Positions 1-5,862 are shown, counted from the first letter of the stretch. The stretch: 6,017 bases of DNA from Desulfocapsa sp. (GCA_029942265.1 JAOZTO010000165.1:1-6017); one strand, 5' to 3'. Notes: generated by a model not told the origin, from the sequence alone. A program made the numbers and translations.

Positions 1-82
1 CCACATTTGCCTTCTCAAGAGCCTCTTGAGCTTTTGTACAGGACATTCAGCCCTTTCGGAAATACATCCAGTCTACATTCAT
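1..82 (-). CDS. Probable selenoprotein, ArsC/Spx-like thioredoxin fold (5' part only)
   Basis: Only the first 27 codons are in the window; the gene runs off at base 1. From the ATG at 82-80 the frame reads MNVDWMYFRKG, then TGA (49-47), then MSCTKAQEALEKANV. Reading TGA as selenocysteine gives Sec12-Met-Ser-Cys15, a UxxC redox motif after a short beta strand and before an amphipathic helix. This lines up without gaps with the N-terminus of Spx/ArsC proteins (strand, CxxC, then KA..WLE-type helix), with Sec in place of the first Cys. That family reduces arsenate or other thiol/disulfide substrates, or acts as a regulator; the substrate here cannot be told. Support comes from a strong AAAGGAG site 7 nt before the ATG and a SECIS-like hairpin after the TGA. 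The alternative is a shorter protein starting at the ATG at 46-44 directly after TGA. It would lack the first strand and the first redox residue and has only a weak ribosome binding site. A pseudogene is also possible. Confidence 0.68.
14..30 (-). promoter_or_regulatory. Candidate bacterial SECIS hairpin
   Basis: On the minus-strand RNA a perfect 7-bp stem (CUCAAGA with UCUUGAG) closes a GGC loop inside the coding sequence, 23 nt after the UGA at 49-47. Bacterial SECIS elements are known to be hairpins just downstream of UGA, with a G in the first positions of the apical loop and the loop about 16-37 nt from the UGA. This hairpin meets those rules; SelB would bind it to deliver Sec-tRNA. I judged the fold by eye and computed no free energy. 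Confidence 0.6.
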
Positions 83-89
83 AACTATA

Positions 90-96
90 CTCCTTT
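90..96 (-). promoter_or_regulatory. Ribosome binding site of the selenoprotein gene
   Basis: AAAGGAG on the minus strand, 7 nt before the ATG at 82-80. It decides the start: this ATG lies upstream of the in-frame TGA, so translation should begin before the TGA and meet it as codon 12. The later ATG at 46-44 has only a weak AAAGG-like site. Confidence 0.7.
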
Positions 97-127
97 GAAA
101 GATAAATAGTAAATATTTGGATAGTGC

Positions 128-276
128 CCTAGGAGGCTGTCCGAGAATAGGCATTTCGTTCAAAGTCGAAGAATTTTCTAAAAATAAGCGCAGGCATATG
201 TGTGATATTCCGAGCATTATTTTTAGACAATTCTGAAGAGTTTGGGCGAAAGGGCATTGTCGGACAGCCTCCTAGG
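128..276. repeat. 149-bp foldback (MITE-like) element
   Basis: The ends are a perfect 17-bp inverted repeat, CCTAGGAGGCTGTCCGA at 128-144 and its complement at 260-276. The symmetry continues inward around a centre at base 202: TCTAAAAATAA at 177-187 pairs exactly with 217-227, and GGcATAT (193-199) faces ATATtCC (205-211). By eye about three quarters of the positions in the two arms pair, with small gaps. No coding region of its own is credible. The compact, symmetric, gene-free form fits a non-autonomous miniature element or other foldback repeat. Each end contains the palindrome CTAG (129-132 and 272-275), which could be a 4-bp target duplication that looks like part of the inverted repeat. 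The parent transposon is not identifiable here. Confidence 0.75.
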
Positions 277-337
277 TTCGTTTGATCCGGCTTGTCAACT
301 ATATTTGTTCATATGTGAGCAATCCGGATCGAACGAA
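277..337. repeat. Long stem-loop abutting the foldback element
   Basis: TTCGTTTGATCCGG at 277-290 pairs with CCGGATCGAACGAA at 324-337 over 14 bp, with one T-G wobble. Pairing resumes inside (292-295 with 319-322, and ATAT 301-304 with 311-314) to a TTGTTC loop. It starts at the base directly after the 128-276 element. No T run follows on either strand, so a simple rho-independent terminator is not supported. It may be an older extragenic palindrome used as an insertion target, or a second part of the same element. Confidence 0.6.
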
Positions 338-527
338 GATGGGGTGCTAGCCGAATATCTACCTCCATTAAGCCGTGCTTCAAGCCGCAATTCTTGTGCT
401 TGTATAAACGTGTTTTTGCGCTCAACAGCTGTTAAAATCACTGTGTTGCAATCAAAGCACTGAGTGCAACACCGATCAAACCAAGCAATCTGGCCTTGAC
501 ACTTTGTGGCAACAATTTACGTAACAT
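338..527 (-). pseudogene. Frameshifted 5' fragment of a membrane sensor gene, possibly a chemoreceptor
   Basis: An ATG at 527-525 with an AGGAG site 6 nt upstream opens a 29-codon frame that ends at TGA (440-438). It reads MLRKLLPQSVKARLLGLIG and continues VALSALIATQ, a basic start followed by a membrane segment. In the -1 frame the segment continues without a break as TVILTAVERKNTF, then IQAQELRLEARLN. A single-base indel near 440-450 would therefore join a complete transmembrane helix to an amphipathic helix. A signal anchor followed by such a helix is typical of methyl-accepting chemotaxis proteins and other membrane sensors; the exact family is a guess. The similarity fades before the hairpin at 337 and nothing of a downstream signalling domain follows, so this looks like a truncated remnant with an intact translation start. 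An intact 29-residue membrane peptide is the alternative. Confidence 0.5.
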
Positions 528-533
528 ATTGTT

Positions 534-538
534 CTCCT
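534..538 (-). promoter_or_regulatory. Ribosome binding site of the sensor gene fragment
   Basis: AGGAG on the minus strand, 6 nt before the ATG at 527-525. Spacing and sequence are near ideal, which shows that this was a genuine gene start rather than a random open frame. Confidence 0.55.
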
Positions 539-561
539 GTTGTATTAACGTTTTTAAAAAT

Positions 562-596
562 CTATTTTGATATTCACAACACTTACGTCAAAATAG
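562..596. repeat. Perfect 9-bp inverted repeat, operator-like
   Basis: CTATTTTGA at 562-570 and TCAAAATAG at 588-596, separated by 17 bp, centred about 52 bp upstream of the ATG of the sensor gene fragment. The surrounding sequence is very AT-rich. A TTGACG hexamer (minus strand, 590-585) lies in it, but no good -10 hexamer follows at 16-18 bp. It may be a regulator site or simply a hairpin in the spacer behind the transporter gene. Confidence 0.3.
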
Positions 597-649
597 TATA
601 TGCTCAAAATAAAAAAACCGAACTCTTTTTTCAAAATATGCAAATATTT

Positions 650-1525
650 TTAACAATGCACAACTTCCATTCGCTGTACAACAATCATAGCAACAATTAC
701 AATCACAATTCCCGGCAGTATTGCAATACCTGGCCATGAACCCCCGAAAAATGGATTAAGAACCAGAACAAACGCCGGATACAGATACGAATACGCCATA
801 ACTCTTGTAGGGCCAAGATATAGGATGGCATACTGAGTAAGAAAAAACGTCACTATTGTGGAAAAAAGTGCAAGGTAAGCAATACCTACCCATACATTTA
901 CAGAAATTGTTGACCATTCAATAAACGGTAATTGAGATCCTGCCAGAAGAAAAAGCCAAACTGCTCCTGTCACCATTACCCAGAAAGCCATTAACAACAT
1001 TGGCTCTCCACGATGTAGCAGGCGAACCAACGGAGTATACAACCCCATAAATAAACATCCCACAAAAAACACACCATCGCCCCTATTCCATGAAAATGTT
1101 GCAAGCAGGTCAATATCCCCTTTAAACAGTATCCACAGCGCCCCAACAAGTCCCAGAAACAAGGCAATCAAACGAGATTTGCCAAGACGTTCCTTGTTCA
1201 ACAACATGGCATAGATACCTGCCAATCCAGGAACGATAGTAAAAATTGCACTGGTGTTCAAGGCACTGGTGTAACGAAGCGAATAGAACATACACCAGAA
1301 AAAAACCACCAGTGCTGCCGAAATAAGACCATAGCGAGCAAATGATTTCAAAGAAATTTTTAATGTATAGCGATACCAGATCAGAGGTGCAAAAAGAACA
1401 CTTGCAAGAGCAAAACGAATTAAGGTGAGTACAGCAGGATCAAGATCGTGACTAATGGCCGCCCCAACCGGAAAAGAGCCGGAAACAAGGGCGGCGCAAA
1501 GAAGCATAAGCAGGTGAATTTTCAC
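650..1525 (-). CDS. EamA/DMT-family inner-membrane transporter
   Basis: The 291-residue protein is almost wholly hydrophobic, with about ten predicted membrane helices in two similar halves (roughly residues 5-133 and 150-285). This is the size and layout of drug/metabolite transporters with two EamA domains. Typical features are the Gly-rich first helix (SGSFPVGAA), the LTLIRFALAS segment, the run SALNTSAIFTIVPGLAGIY near residues 88-106 with the following NKERLGK loop, and the matching helix with a TRVMAYSYLYP segment in the second half. The family exports or imports small metabolites such as amino acids or nucleosides; the substrate cannot be read from the sequence. The start is GTG at 1525-1523. 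An in-frame ATG six codons later would cut into the first helix. The gene begins 3 bp after the upstream zinc-ribbon gene stops, so the two are almost certainly co-transcribed and perhaps translationally coupled, as the nearest GAGGAAG site is rather far (11 nt) upstream. No convincing terminator follows. Confidence 0.9.
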   Translation of the reverse strand: MKIHLLMLLCAALVSGSFPVGAAISHDLDPAVLTLIRFALASVLFAPLIWYRYTLKISLKSFARYGLISAALVVFFWCMFYSLRYTSALNTSAIFTIVPGLAGIYAMLLNKERLGKSRLIALFLGLVGALWILFKGDIDLLATFSWNRGDGVFFVGCLFMGLYTPLVRLLHRGEPMLLMAFWVMVTGAVWLFLLAGSQLPFIEWSTISVNVWVGIAYLALFSTIVTFFLTQYAILYLGPTRVMAYSYLYPAFVLVLNPFFGGSWPGIAILPGIVIVIVAMIVVQRMEVVHC

Positions 1526-1527
1526 CT
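1512..1527. promoter_or_regulatory. Inverted repeat over the GTG start of the transporter gene
   Basis: AGGTGAATTTTCACCT forms 6-7 bp arms around a 2-4 nt loop. The GTG start codon (1525-1523) lies in one arm, so a hairpin in the mRNA would hide the initiation codon unless ribosomes finishing the upstream gene melt it. This would make transporter translation depend on the upstream gene. It is inferred from sequence only and could be chance. Confidence 0.3.
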
Positions 1528-1528
1528 C

Positions 1529-3343
1529 TTACTCATCTTCCTCATATTCAAATTCTTCCCCAAATAGACGAAAATAAAGGACACCTGTTAACACAAAAAA
1601 CATGGGCACAGTCCAGATCAATCCAAGCCCTAAGGGAACGATAGATATTAAATAAAGTAGCATCATCACAAAATACATTCCTAATACAGTCCACCATTTT
1701 TTATGAACAGCTTTACGGGATGCTTCTAGTGCTTCCCATGGCCCCATTCCTTTGTCGATAATCAAAGGCAGAGTCAAACAGTAAGCAACGGTAAGATAGA
1801 TACCTGGAATAATCAGCAAGACAAAGCCAATACAAACAAGAATAATCTGGAGAATTACAGCAATTGTAATAGAAAGCGCTTTTGAAAATCCTGCAAAAAC
1901 CATTTTCCAGCTCACCCTCTGTTCAAAAGCCCGCCGCACACCAATTAATATAAGACCACCAGTCATTATCATCGAAAGCCAACTGGTGGCAACTTGGAAA
2001 GCGGCAGCTCCGCCCATGATGATTGTTGAGTCTGTACCTTTATAGAGTGTTTCAAAGGCATACATACCACCAATACTGATCACAAAGAGAATCAGATTCA
2101 TTACAATTGTACCGCCCCAGATGGCAGCCTTGGCTCCTTTGGTTTTCTGCCAAGCCTCTTTGATGAGATCCCCTACTGTGAAATCTGTGTCTGGTTCACA
2201 GGATTCCGCATTTTTTTTTTCGAACATACTTGTTGCAGTATTTGATTCAGAACCTGTTGCAACTGCAACAACATCAGATTGGCACACCCCACAATAACGA
2301 TTTGATCCTGTTCCCATCATAAAATCACGGTGAAATTTTTCACCACACCGTGTACAGGATTCTTTCACAGAATCTCCAGTTTCAGCATCAGTTTCATTAT
2401 CTTCATCCAATTCATAATTCGATGGCATTTGACCCACATTGTCAACCTCAAGGTCGTCAAAGTTCCCCCCTAAGAGACCTGTCTCTCTTTCAGTCTCACC
2501 GTCAACTATTTCAAGTTCCAATGCCTCTTCATATTCGTCTTCGTCTTTCGGCTCACAGAAGGCACAAAAGCGTTGACCATTGACTGTATCCAGGAAATCA
2601 GGGTGGAGTAATTCTCCACAACTTGAGCACTTCTCAAGAGCAACCTGCTCTTCCTTGAACTTGTTATCACCTTCCTCATCCATAAACTCAAGAAGATCTT
2701 CTTCAGCAAAAAGATCTTCTTCGTTCGCCATAGAATTATCATCGACAATATCAAGAAAATCATCTTCCTGATTTACTACAACATCATCTCCATTTTCGTA
2801 TAATTCAAGACCGTCTTCGGATTCAGGCTGACATAGGGCACAGTATAGCTTTGCATCCACCTCTACCAGAAATTCTGGGGCAAACAGTTGCTTACAAGCC
2901 GAGCATGAAACCAGATCAGAAACAGCTTCAATGTCAATTTCTTTTTCAGTGACACTCACTGGTAGCTCTTCTTCCAGCTCCATGTCTTCTTCTATTTCCA
3001 AGACAAAATCTTCTTCCTCTTCCTCAATTTCATTGATTTCAAGCGTAAGGTTTTCTTCTTCCACTTCAGCATCGTCAATATCTACACTAAGCTCTGGCTC
3101 AACTACATCTTCGATAGTGGAAATCTCCTCTTCCTGGAGATTCACTTCAGCTATCTTGCTGATCTCATCAGACTCATGCAGTCTTTCCTGGTGCAGTTCA
3201 GGCACATCACCAGTTTCCGGTTGCGCACCAACACTCACGGCAACAAGAAAGACCTTATTGCATTGCGGACAACGCAGTTTTTTCTCTGCAAAAGAATCAT
3301 CTACAACACCATGCGCCCCACAATGGGGACAAGTAATCTTCAT
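1529..3343 (-). CDS. Acidic zinc-ribbon protein with C-terminal membrane domain (MJ0042-type N-terminus)
   Basis: 604 residues from the ATG at 3343-3341, chosen because GGAGG lies 6 nt upstream and the protein then opens directly with the conserved zinc ribbon. The frame stays open to 3517, but the extension has no such site and no domain. Residues 5-28 hold a Cys4 ribbon of the MJ0042 type (C5, C8, C25, C28). Three more ribbons follow with identical spacing C-x2-C-x17-C-x2-C: C147/C150/C168/C171, C239/C242/C260/C263 and C330/C333/C351/C354. They are joined by long Glu/Asp-rich linkers. Residues about 404-590 form five or six membrane helices with an IPGIYLTVAYCLTLPLI segment and a following GPWEALEASRKAV amphipathic stretch, as in DUF975-like and related integral membrane domains. 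The zinc ribbons are probably cytoplasmic. The family is common in Desulfobacterota and Myxococcota; its biochemical role is unknown, and I assign none. A ten-A run at codons 375-378 precedes the membrane domain. Confidence 0.88.
   Translation of the reverse strand: MKITCPHCGAHGVVDDSFAEKKLRCPQCNKVFLVAVSVGAQPETGDVPELHQERLHESDEISKIAEVNLQEEEISTIEDVVEPELSVDIDDAEVEEENLTLEINEIEEEEEDFVLEIEEDMELEEELPVSVTEKEIDIEAVSDLVSCSACKQLFAPEFLVEVDAKLYCALCQPESEDGLELYENGDDVVVNQEDDFLDIVDDNSMANEEDLFAEEDLLEFMDEEGDNKFKEEQVALEKCSSCGELLHPDFLDTVNGQRFCAFCEPKDEDEYEEALELEIVDGETERETGLLGGNFDDLEVDNVGQMPSNYELDEDNETDAETGDSVKESCTRCGEKFHRDFMMGTGSNRYCGVCQSDVVAVATGSESNTATSMFEKKNAESCEPDTDFTVGDLIKEAWQKTKGAKAAIWGGTIVMNLILFVISIGGMYAFETLYKGTDSTIIMGGAAAFQVATSWLSMIMTGGLILIGVRRAFEQRVSWKMVFAGFSKALSITIAVILQIILVCIGFVLLIIPGIYLTVAYCLTLPLIIDKGMGPWEALEASRKAVHKKWWTVLGMYFVMMLLYLISIVPLGLGLIWTVPMFFVLTGVLYFRLFGEEFEYEEDE
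2211..2220 (-). other. A10 slippage-prone run inside the zinc-ribbon gene
   Basis: Ten consecutive A on the coding strand (codons Glu375-Lys-Lys-Asn378) lie between the last zinc ribbon and the first membrane helix. One extra A brings TGA into frame five codons after the run. One A fewer brings TAG into frame twelve codons after it. Runs of nine or more A or T are known to permit RNA polymerase slippage and replication errors. Confidence 0.5.
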
Positions 3344-3349
3344 GTAGCG

Positions 3350-3354
3350 CCTCC
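3350..3354 (-). promoter_or_regulatory. Ribosome binding site fixing the start of the zinc-ribbon gene
   Basis: GGAGG on the minus strand, 6 nt before the ATG at 3343-3341. It supports this start over the in-frame ATGs at 3517 and 3439. Confidence 0.8.
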
Positions 3355-3464
3355 GGGTTCCTGAACTCTTATCACAAAAAGTTGCGGTAAGAGGAGAATA
3401 AAACAAGTATAATAATGATGGCGTATAAAAAACTACCATCTGTTTCGTTGCTGCATATGACTTT

Positions 3465-3495
3465 TTTACGAATCTACCACTACAATAACTATAAT
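3465..3495 (+). promoter_or_regulatory. Weak candidate promoter for folA
   Basis: A perfect TATAAT hexamer at 3490-3495 lies 80 bp before the folA ATG. The best -35 match is TTTACG at 3465-3470, with a 19-bp spacer, longer than usual. The region is AT-rich, so a chance -10 match is plausible. Confidence 0.25.
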
Positions 3496-3574
3496 TGAAA
3501 TACAGGAAAAATACCAATCCTGCTTATTAAATACATTTTTATCCTGATAAATCCTGAAAAATCTTACAATTACA

Positions 3575-4063
3575 ATGGAACTAATACTTATTGCCGCCAT
3601 GGCCAGAAATCGAATTATCGGGAAAAACAATCAAATCCCATGGCATATCCCTGAGGAAATGTCCTTCTTCAAGAAGAGCACAATGGGGCATGGCGTAATA
3701 ATGGGTCGCAAAACCTACGATTCCATAAACAAACCACTTGCAGGCCGTTTCAATGTGGTTCTCAGTGGAAACCAGTCGCTCTGTATTCCAGGGTGCAATA
3801 CTGCATCCAGCTTAAAAAACGCAATACAGCAATGCCAGGCACAGGAAAAAGCCTTTATTATTGGCGGAAAAACAGTATATGAAACGGCCATGCCACTAGT
3901 GGATACCATCGTTCTCACTGTTATCGACACAGAATATGATGGTGACACATATTTTCCACATATTCCCATGCAGTTTTTTCACCAAAGTTCACAAAAACAC
4001 ATTGCCAGAAGAACAGACTCCTTTACTATTTATACGTATCAACGTACAGAAATGTGCCCTTAG
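3575..4063 (+). CDS. folA: Dihydrofolate reductase
   Basis: This 162-residue protein has the normal length for bacterial DHFR and reduces dihydrofolate to tetrahydrofolate with NADPH in the cytoplasm, supporting thymidylate and purine synthesis. It aligns with the Escherichia coli enzyme from the first residues (MELILIAAMARNRIIG). Visible landmarks are W23 in IPWHIPEEM, the active-site acid as Glu28 (Asp27 in E. coli; Glu is also found in vertebrate enzymes), the VIMGRKTYDSI cofactor-binding helix at residues 41-51, R58 in PLAGR (substrate glutamate contact), the IIGGKTVYE Gly-Gly turn near 97-98, T115, and the GDTYFP strand at 123-128. No good ribosome binding site precedes the ATG, although the alignment leaves little doubt about the start. 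No thymidylate synthase gene is adjacent. The gene diverges from the zinc-ribbon gene and converges on the dipeptidase gene with an 18-bp gap. Confidence 0.96.
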   Translation: MELILIAAMARNRIIGKNNQIPWHIPEEMSFFKKSTMGHGVIMGRKTYDSINKPLAGRFNVVLSGNQSLCIPGCNTASSLKNAIQQCQAQEKAFIIGGKTVYETAMPLVDTIVLTVIDTEYDGDTYFPHIPMQFFHQSSQKHIARRTDSFTIYTYQRTEMCP

Positions 4064-4081
4064 CAATGTGAATTCTGTTAG

Positions 4082-5827
4082 TTATAATTCTCCCTCGCCA
4101 CTCTCTGGTTTTTTATACGACTTCGGCCCATTAGCCCAATTGGTTTTTCCATACCATTCGTCAGGATATCCAACTTCCTGTGCCATTTTTTCAGGATCGT
4201 TCACATAGCCGTCATCATACTTGGCGACAAGGCGCCATGCCATTTTCCACCACTCTTCAACCACCTGATTTGCCTGTGTTTCGCAATACTCAGTGAGCAA
4301 AGGCGGTACCTTCGAAGGATCTTCCTTATACAAAGCCAAGGCTCTTGCATCCATTAACTTAATTGACTCAATTTCAGCAATCTCAATCTCGTTCTGTTTT
4401 TCAACAATATCCTTAATCATATAATTGTATTTCAGGCCAGCCCAGTTTGCCACAAAGTTAAACGCCCACCACGCACTTTCCTGATTAAAGACACTGGTAT
4501 CAACTGTATAATATGGTGCAGCAATACGTGTCACGCCCACATAAAACGGCACATAAACAGTACTCATCGGTTCATCAGGACCAAACCAGAGCAACCCACC
4601 AATGGGATCTGGTAACCACCCCCGTGCCTGACACACATAACTAAAACCACATCTGAATATGGAAATAGGTCGCTCCCAGCCACCTTTCAACTTTGCATTT
4701 GGATCTCCAGTATCGCTTCCGCCACCATCTTTGGGGCCTGGATAACGATACGGGTTACCGAAAGGTCCCGCAGCAACACCTTTTGATAAATCAAACTCTG
4801 TTCCCTGGTAATAGTCACGATACAGCCCCATCACTTCACGAAGTTCAAGTTTCTTGTCAGGTTTAATGGAAAAAGGGAATTTTCTGGTAAACCCATCTTC
4901 AACCCATGGAGACTGAGCCTTTGAGGGCGCCACTCTGGATTGCAAACGCCAAACTCGTCGCAACGAATAGTAAGGATGACTGTATTCGCCTTCACTAACT
5001 GCTCGAAGCCAGTCAAGTTTACCATCCTCAGGTTTCCACCAGCCATGTTTTTCTGCAATTGCATGGAGATCTTTGCCGTAGAGCATATTTGGATCTTCGG
5101 GATCTATATCACGAATTCGCAATTCATTGGCAGCAAAAAACACTTCCCCATCGGGAACTTTTTTTGCAACCCAAAGGCCGCCTTTTCCTTCAGGGCTAGG
5201 AGCCATTTCTATAATCCATCCCTCTTCTGTATCACCAATGGGCAATGTTTCGCCTGTTCCATAATATCCATACGTTTCAATGAGGTGGCCAATCAGCTCC
5301 ACAGCTTCACGGGCAGTAGTTGTTCGTTCCGCAGCAATCCTACTTAGTTCTGCGCTGTAAAATATCAATTTTCCTGGAACCGGATCTGGCTGTATCTTTG
5401 TTCCATCCGTACACTCACCAAACATCACCTGATGCTCATTCATAATTGCGTATGTTCCTTCAAAATACGCATAGGTGTGTTCGACTTGTGGGATATAGCC
5501 AAGTGGGATAGATTGCGGTTGATCTGGATCGTCATACACAGGGCCTCGATCTTTCCCTACATAACGACGCAGAGTATAGGCATGATACTCAGGCTTACTC
5601 CCTAAAGCTGCAGCATCATAATAAACAGGACGAAGTGATCCTGGCTTATGATCTGCCGCTGGAACATGTACCATACGTTGATCAAAGAGTTCACTATCGT
5701 CTGAATGCCCGACCATCACAGAACCATCCTGTGACGCTCCTTTTGTTATAAGCATTGTAGTACAGGCCATAACTGACCCTGTGAAAACAATATTTAAAAG
5801 ACAAGCAGTAATCATACATTTTTTCAT
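4082..5827 (-). CDS. Exported C69-family dipeptidase
   Basis: 581 residues from the ATG at 5827-5825. The frame is open seven codons further up, but that ATG lies upstream of the AGGAGGT site, which sits 5 nt before the chosen start. Residues 1-21 are a signal peptide (KK, a hydrophobic core, then SVMA), and cleavage would leave Cys22 as the mature N-terminus. The following CTTMLITKGASQDGS and HSDDSE match the start of peptidase family C69 (older name U34), Ntn-hydrolases that use an N-terminal Cys as nucleophile to cleave dipeptides. Other family-like stretches are GYIPQVEHTYAYFEGTYAIMNEHQV with GECT, the ARTAREAVELI-like helix (TTTAREAVELI), and GDTEEGWIIEMAP. The protein is longer than the cytoplasmic PepD-type enzymes of lactobacilli (about 470 residues), as is usual for exported bacterial members. 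It probably acts in the periplasm or outside the cell. A lipoprotein is less likely, because Met at -2 is a poor lipobox and lipidation of Cys22 would block the nucleophile. It stands alone, convergent with folA. Confidence 0.92.
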   Translation of the reverse strand: MKKCMITACLLNIVFTGSVMACTTMLITKGASQDGSVMVGHSDDSELFDQRMVHVPAADHKPGSLRPVYYDAAALGSKPEYHAYTLRRYVGKDRGPVYDDPDQPQSIPLGYIPQVEHTYAYFEGTYAIMNEHQVMFGECTDGTKIQPDPVPGKLIFYSAELSRIAAERTTTAREAVELIGHLIETYGYYGTGETLPIGDTEEGWIIEMAPSPEGKGGLWVAKKVPDGEVFFAANELRIRDIDPEDPNMLYGKDLHAIAEKHGWWKPEDGKLDWLRAVSEGEYSHPYYSLRRVWRLQSRVAPSKAQSPWVEDGFTRKFPFSIKPDKKLELREVMGLYRDYYQGTEFDLSKGVAAGPFGNPYRYPGPKDGGGSDTGDPNAKLKGGWERPISIFRCGFSYVCQARGWLPDPIGGLLWFGPDEPMSTVYVPFYVGVTRIAAPYYTVDTSVFNQESAWWAFNFVANWAGLKYNYMIKDIVEKQNEIEIAEIESIKLMDARALALYKEDPSKVPPLLTEYCETQANQVVEEWWKMAWRLVAKYDDGYVNDPEKMAQEVGYPDEWYGKTNWANGPKSYKKPESGEGEL

Positions 5828-5832
5828 GGAAC

Positions 5833-5839
5833 ACCTCCT
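5833..5839 (-). promoter_or_regulatory. Ribosome binding site fixing the start of the dipeptidase gene
   Basis: AGGAGGT on the minus strand, 5 nt before the ATG at 5827-5825. It lies inside the seven-codon upstream extension of the frame, so the upstream ATG at 5848-5846 is rejected. Confidence 0.85.
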
Positions 5840-5862
5840 TTTTTTCATAGTAAAGTTCGGGT

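Noticed and set aside
242..463. Plus-strand 73-codon open frame
   Set aside because: It starts inside one arm of the foldback element and runs antisense through the second hairpin and the sensor gene remnant, with no recognisable protein features.
601..640. Rho-independent terminator after the transporter gene
   Set aside because: The minus strand has A and T runs around AGAGTTCGG, but no GC-rich stem leads into the T run.
2693..2722. Direct repeat AAGATCTTCTTC, two copies 18 bp apart
   Set aside because: It encodes the repeated acidic EDL segments of the zinc-ribbon protein and is explained by low-complexity coding sequence.
2931..3347. Plus-strand 138-codon Ser-rich open frame
   Set aside because: It is the antisense of the Glu-rich coding region: GAA/GAG read backwards as TTC/CTC and, in another frame, as Ser codons. 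No independent start signal was seen.
3344..3517. 58-codon N-terminal extension of the zinc-ribbon gene
   Set aside because: The extension has no ribosome binding site or domain, whereas GGAGG sits 6 nt before the ATG at 3343 and the conserved zinc ribbon starts there.
4064..4090. Bidirectional terminator between folA and the dipeptidase gene
   Set aside because: Only a 5-bp GAATT/AATTC repeat with an 11-bp spacer is present, too weak to act as a terminator and partly inside the dipeptidase gene.
5759..5827. Lipoprotein signal on the dipeptidase
   Set aside because: Cys22 follows V-M-A, a poor lipobox, and family C69 needs that Cys free as its catalytic nucleophile.
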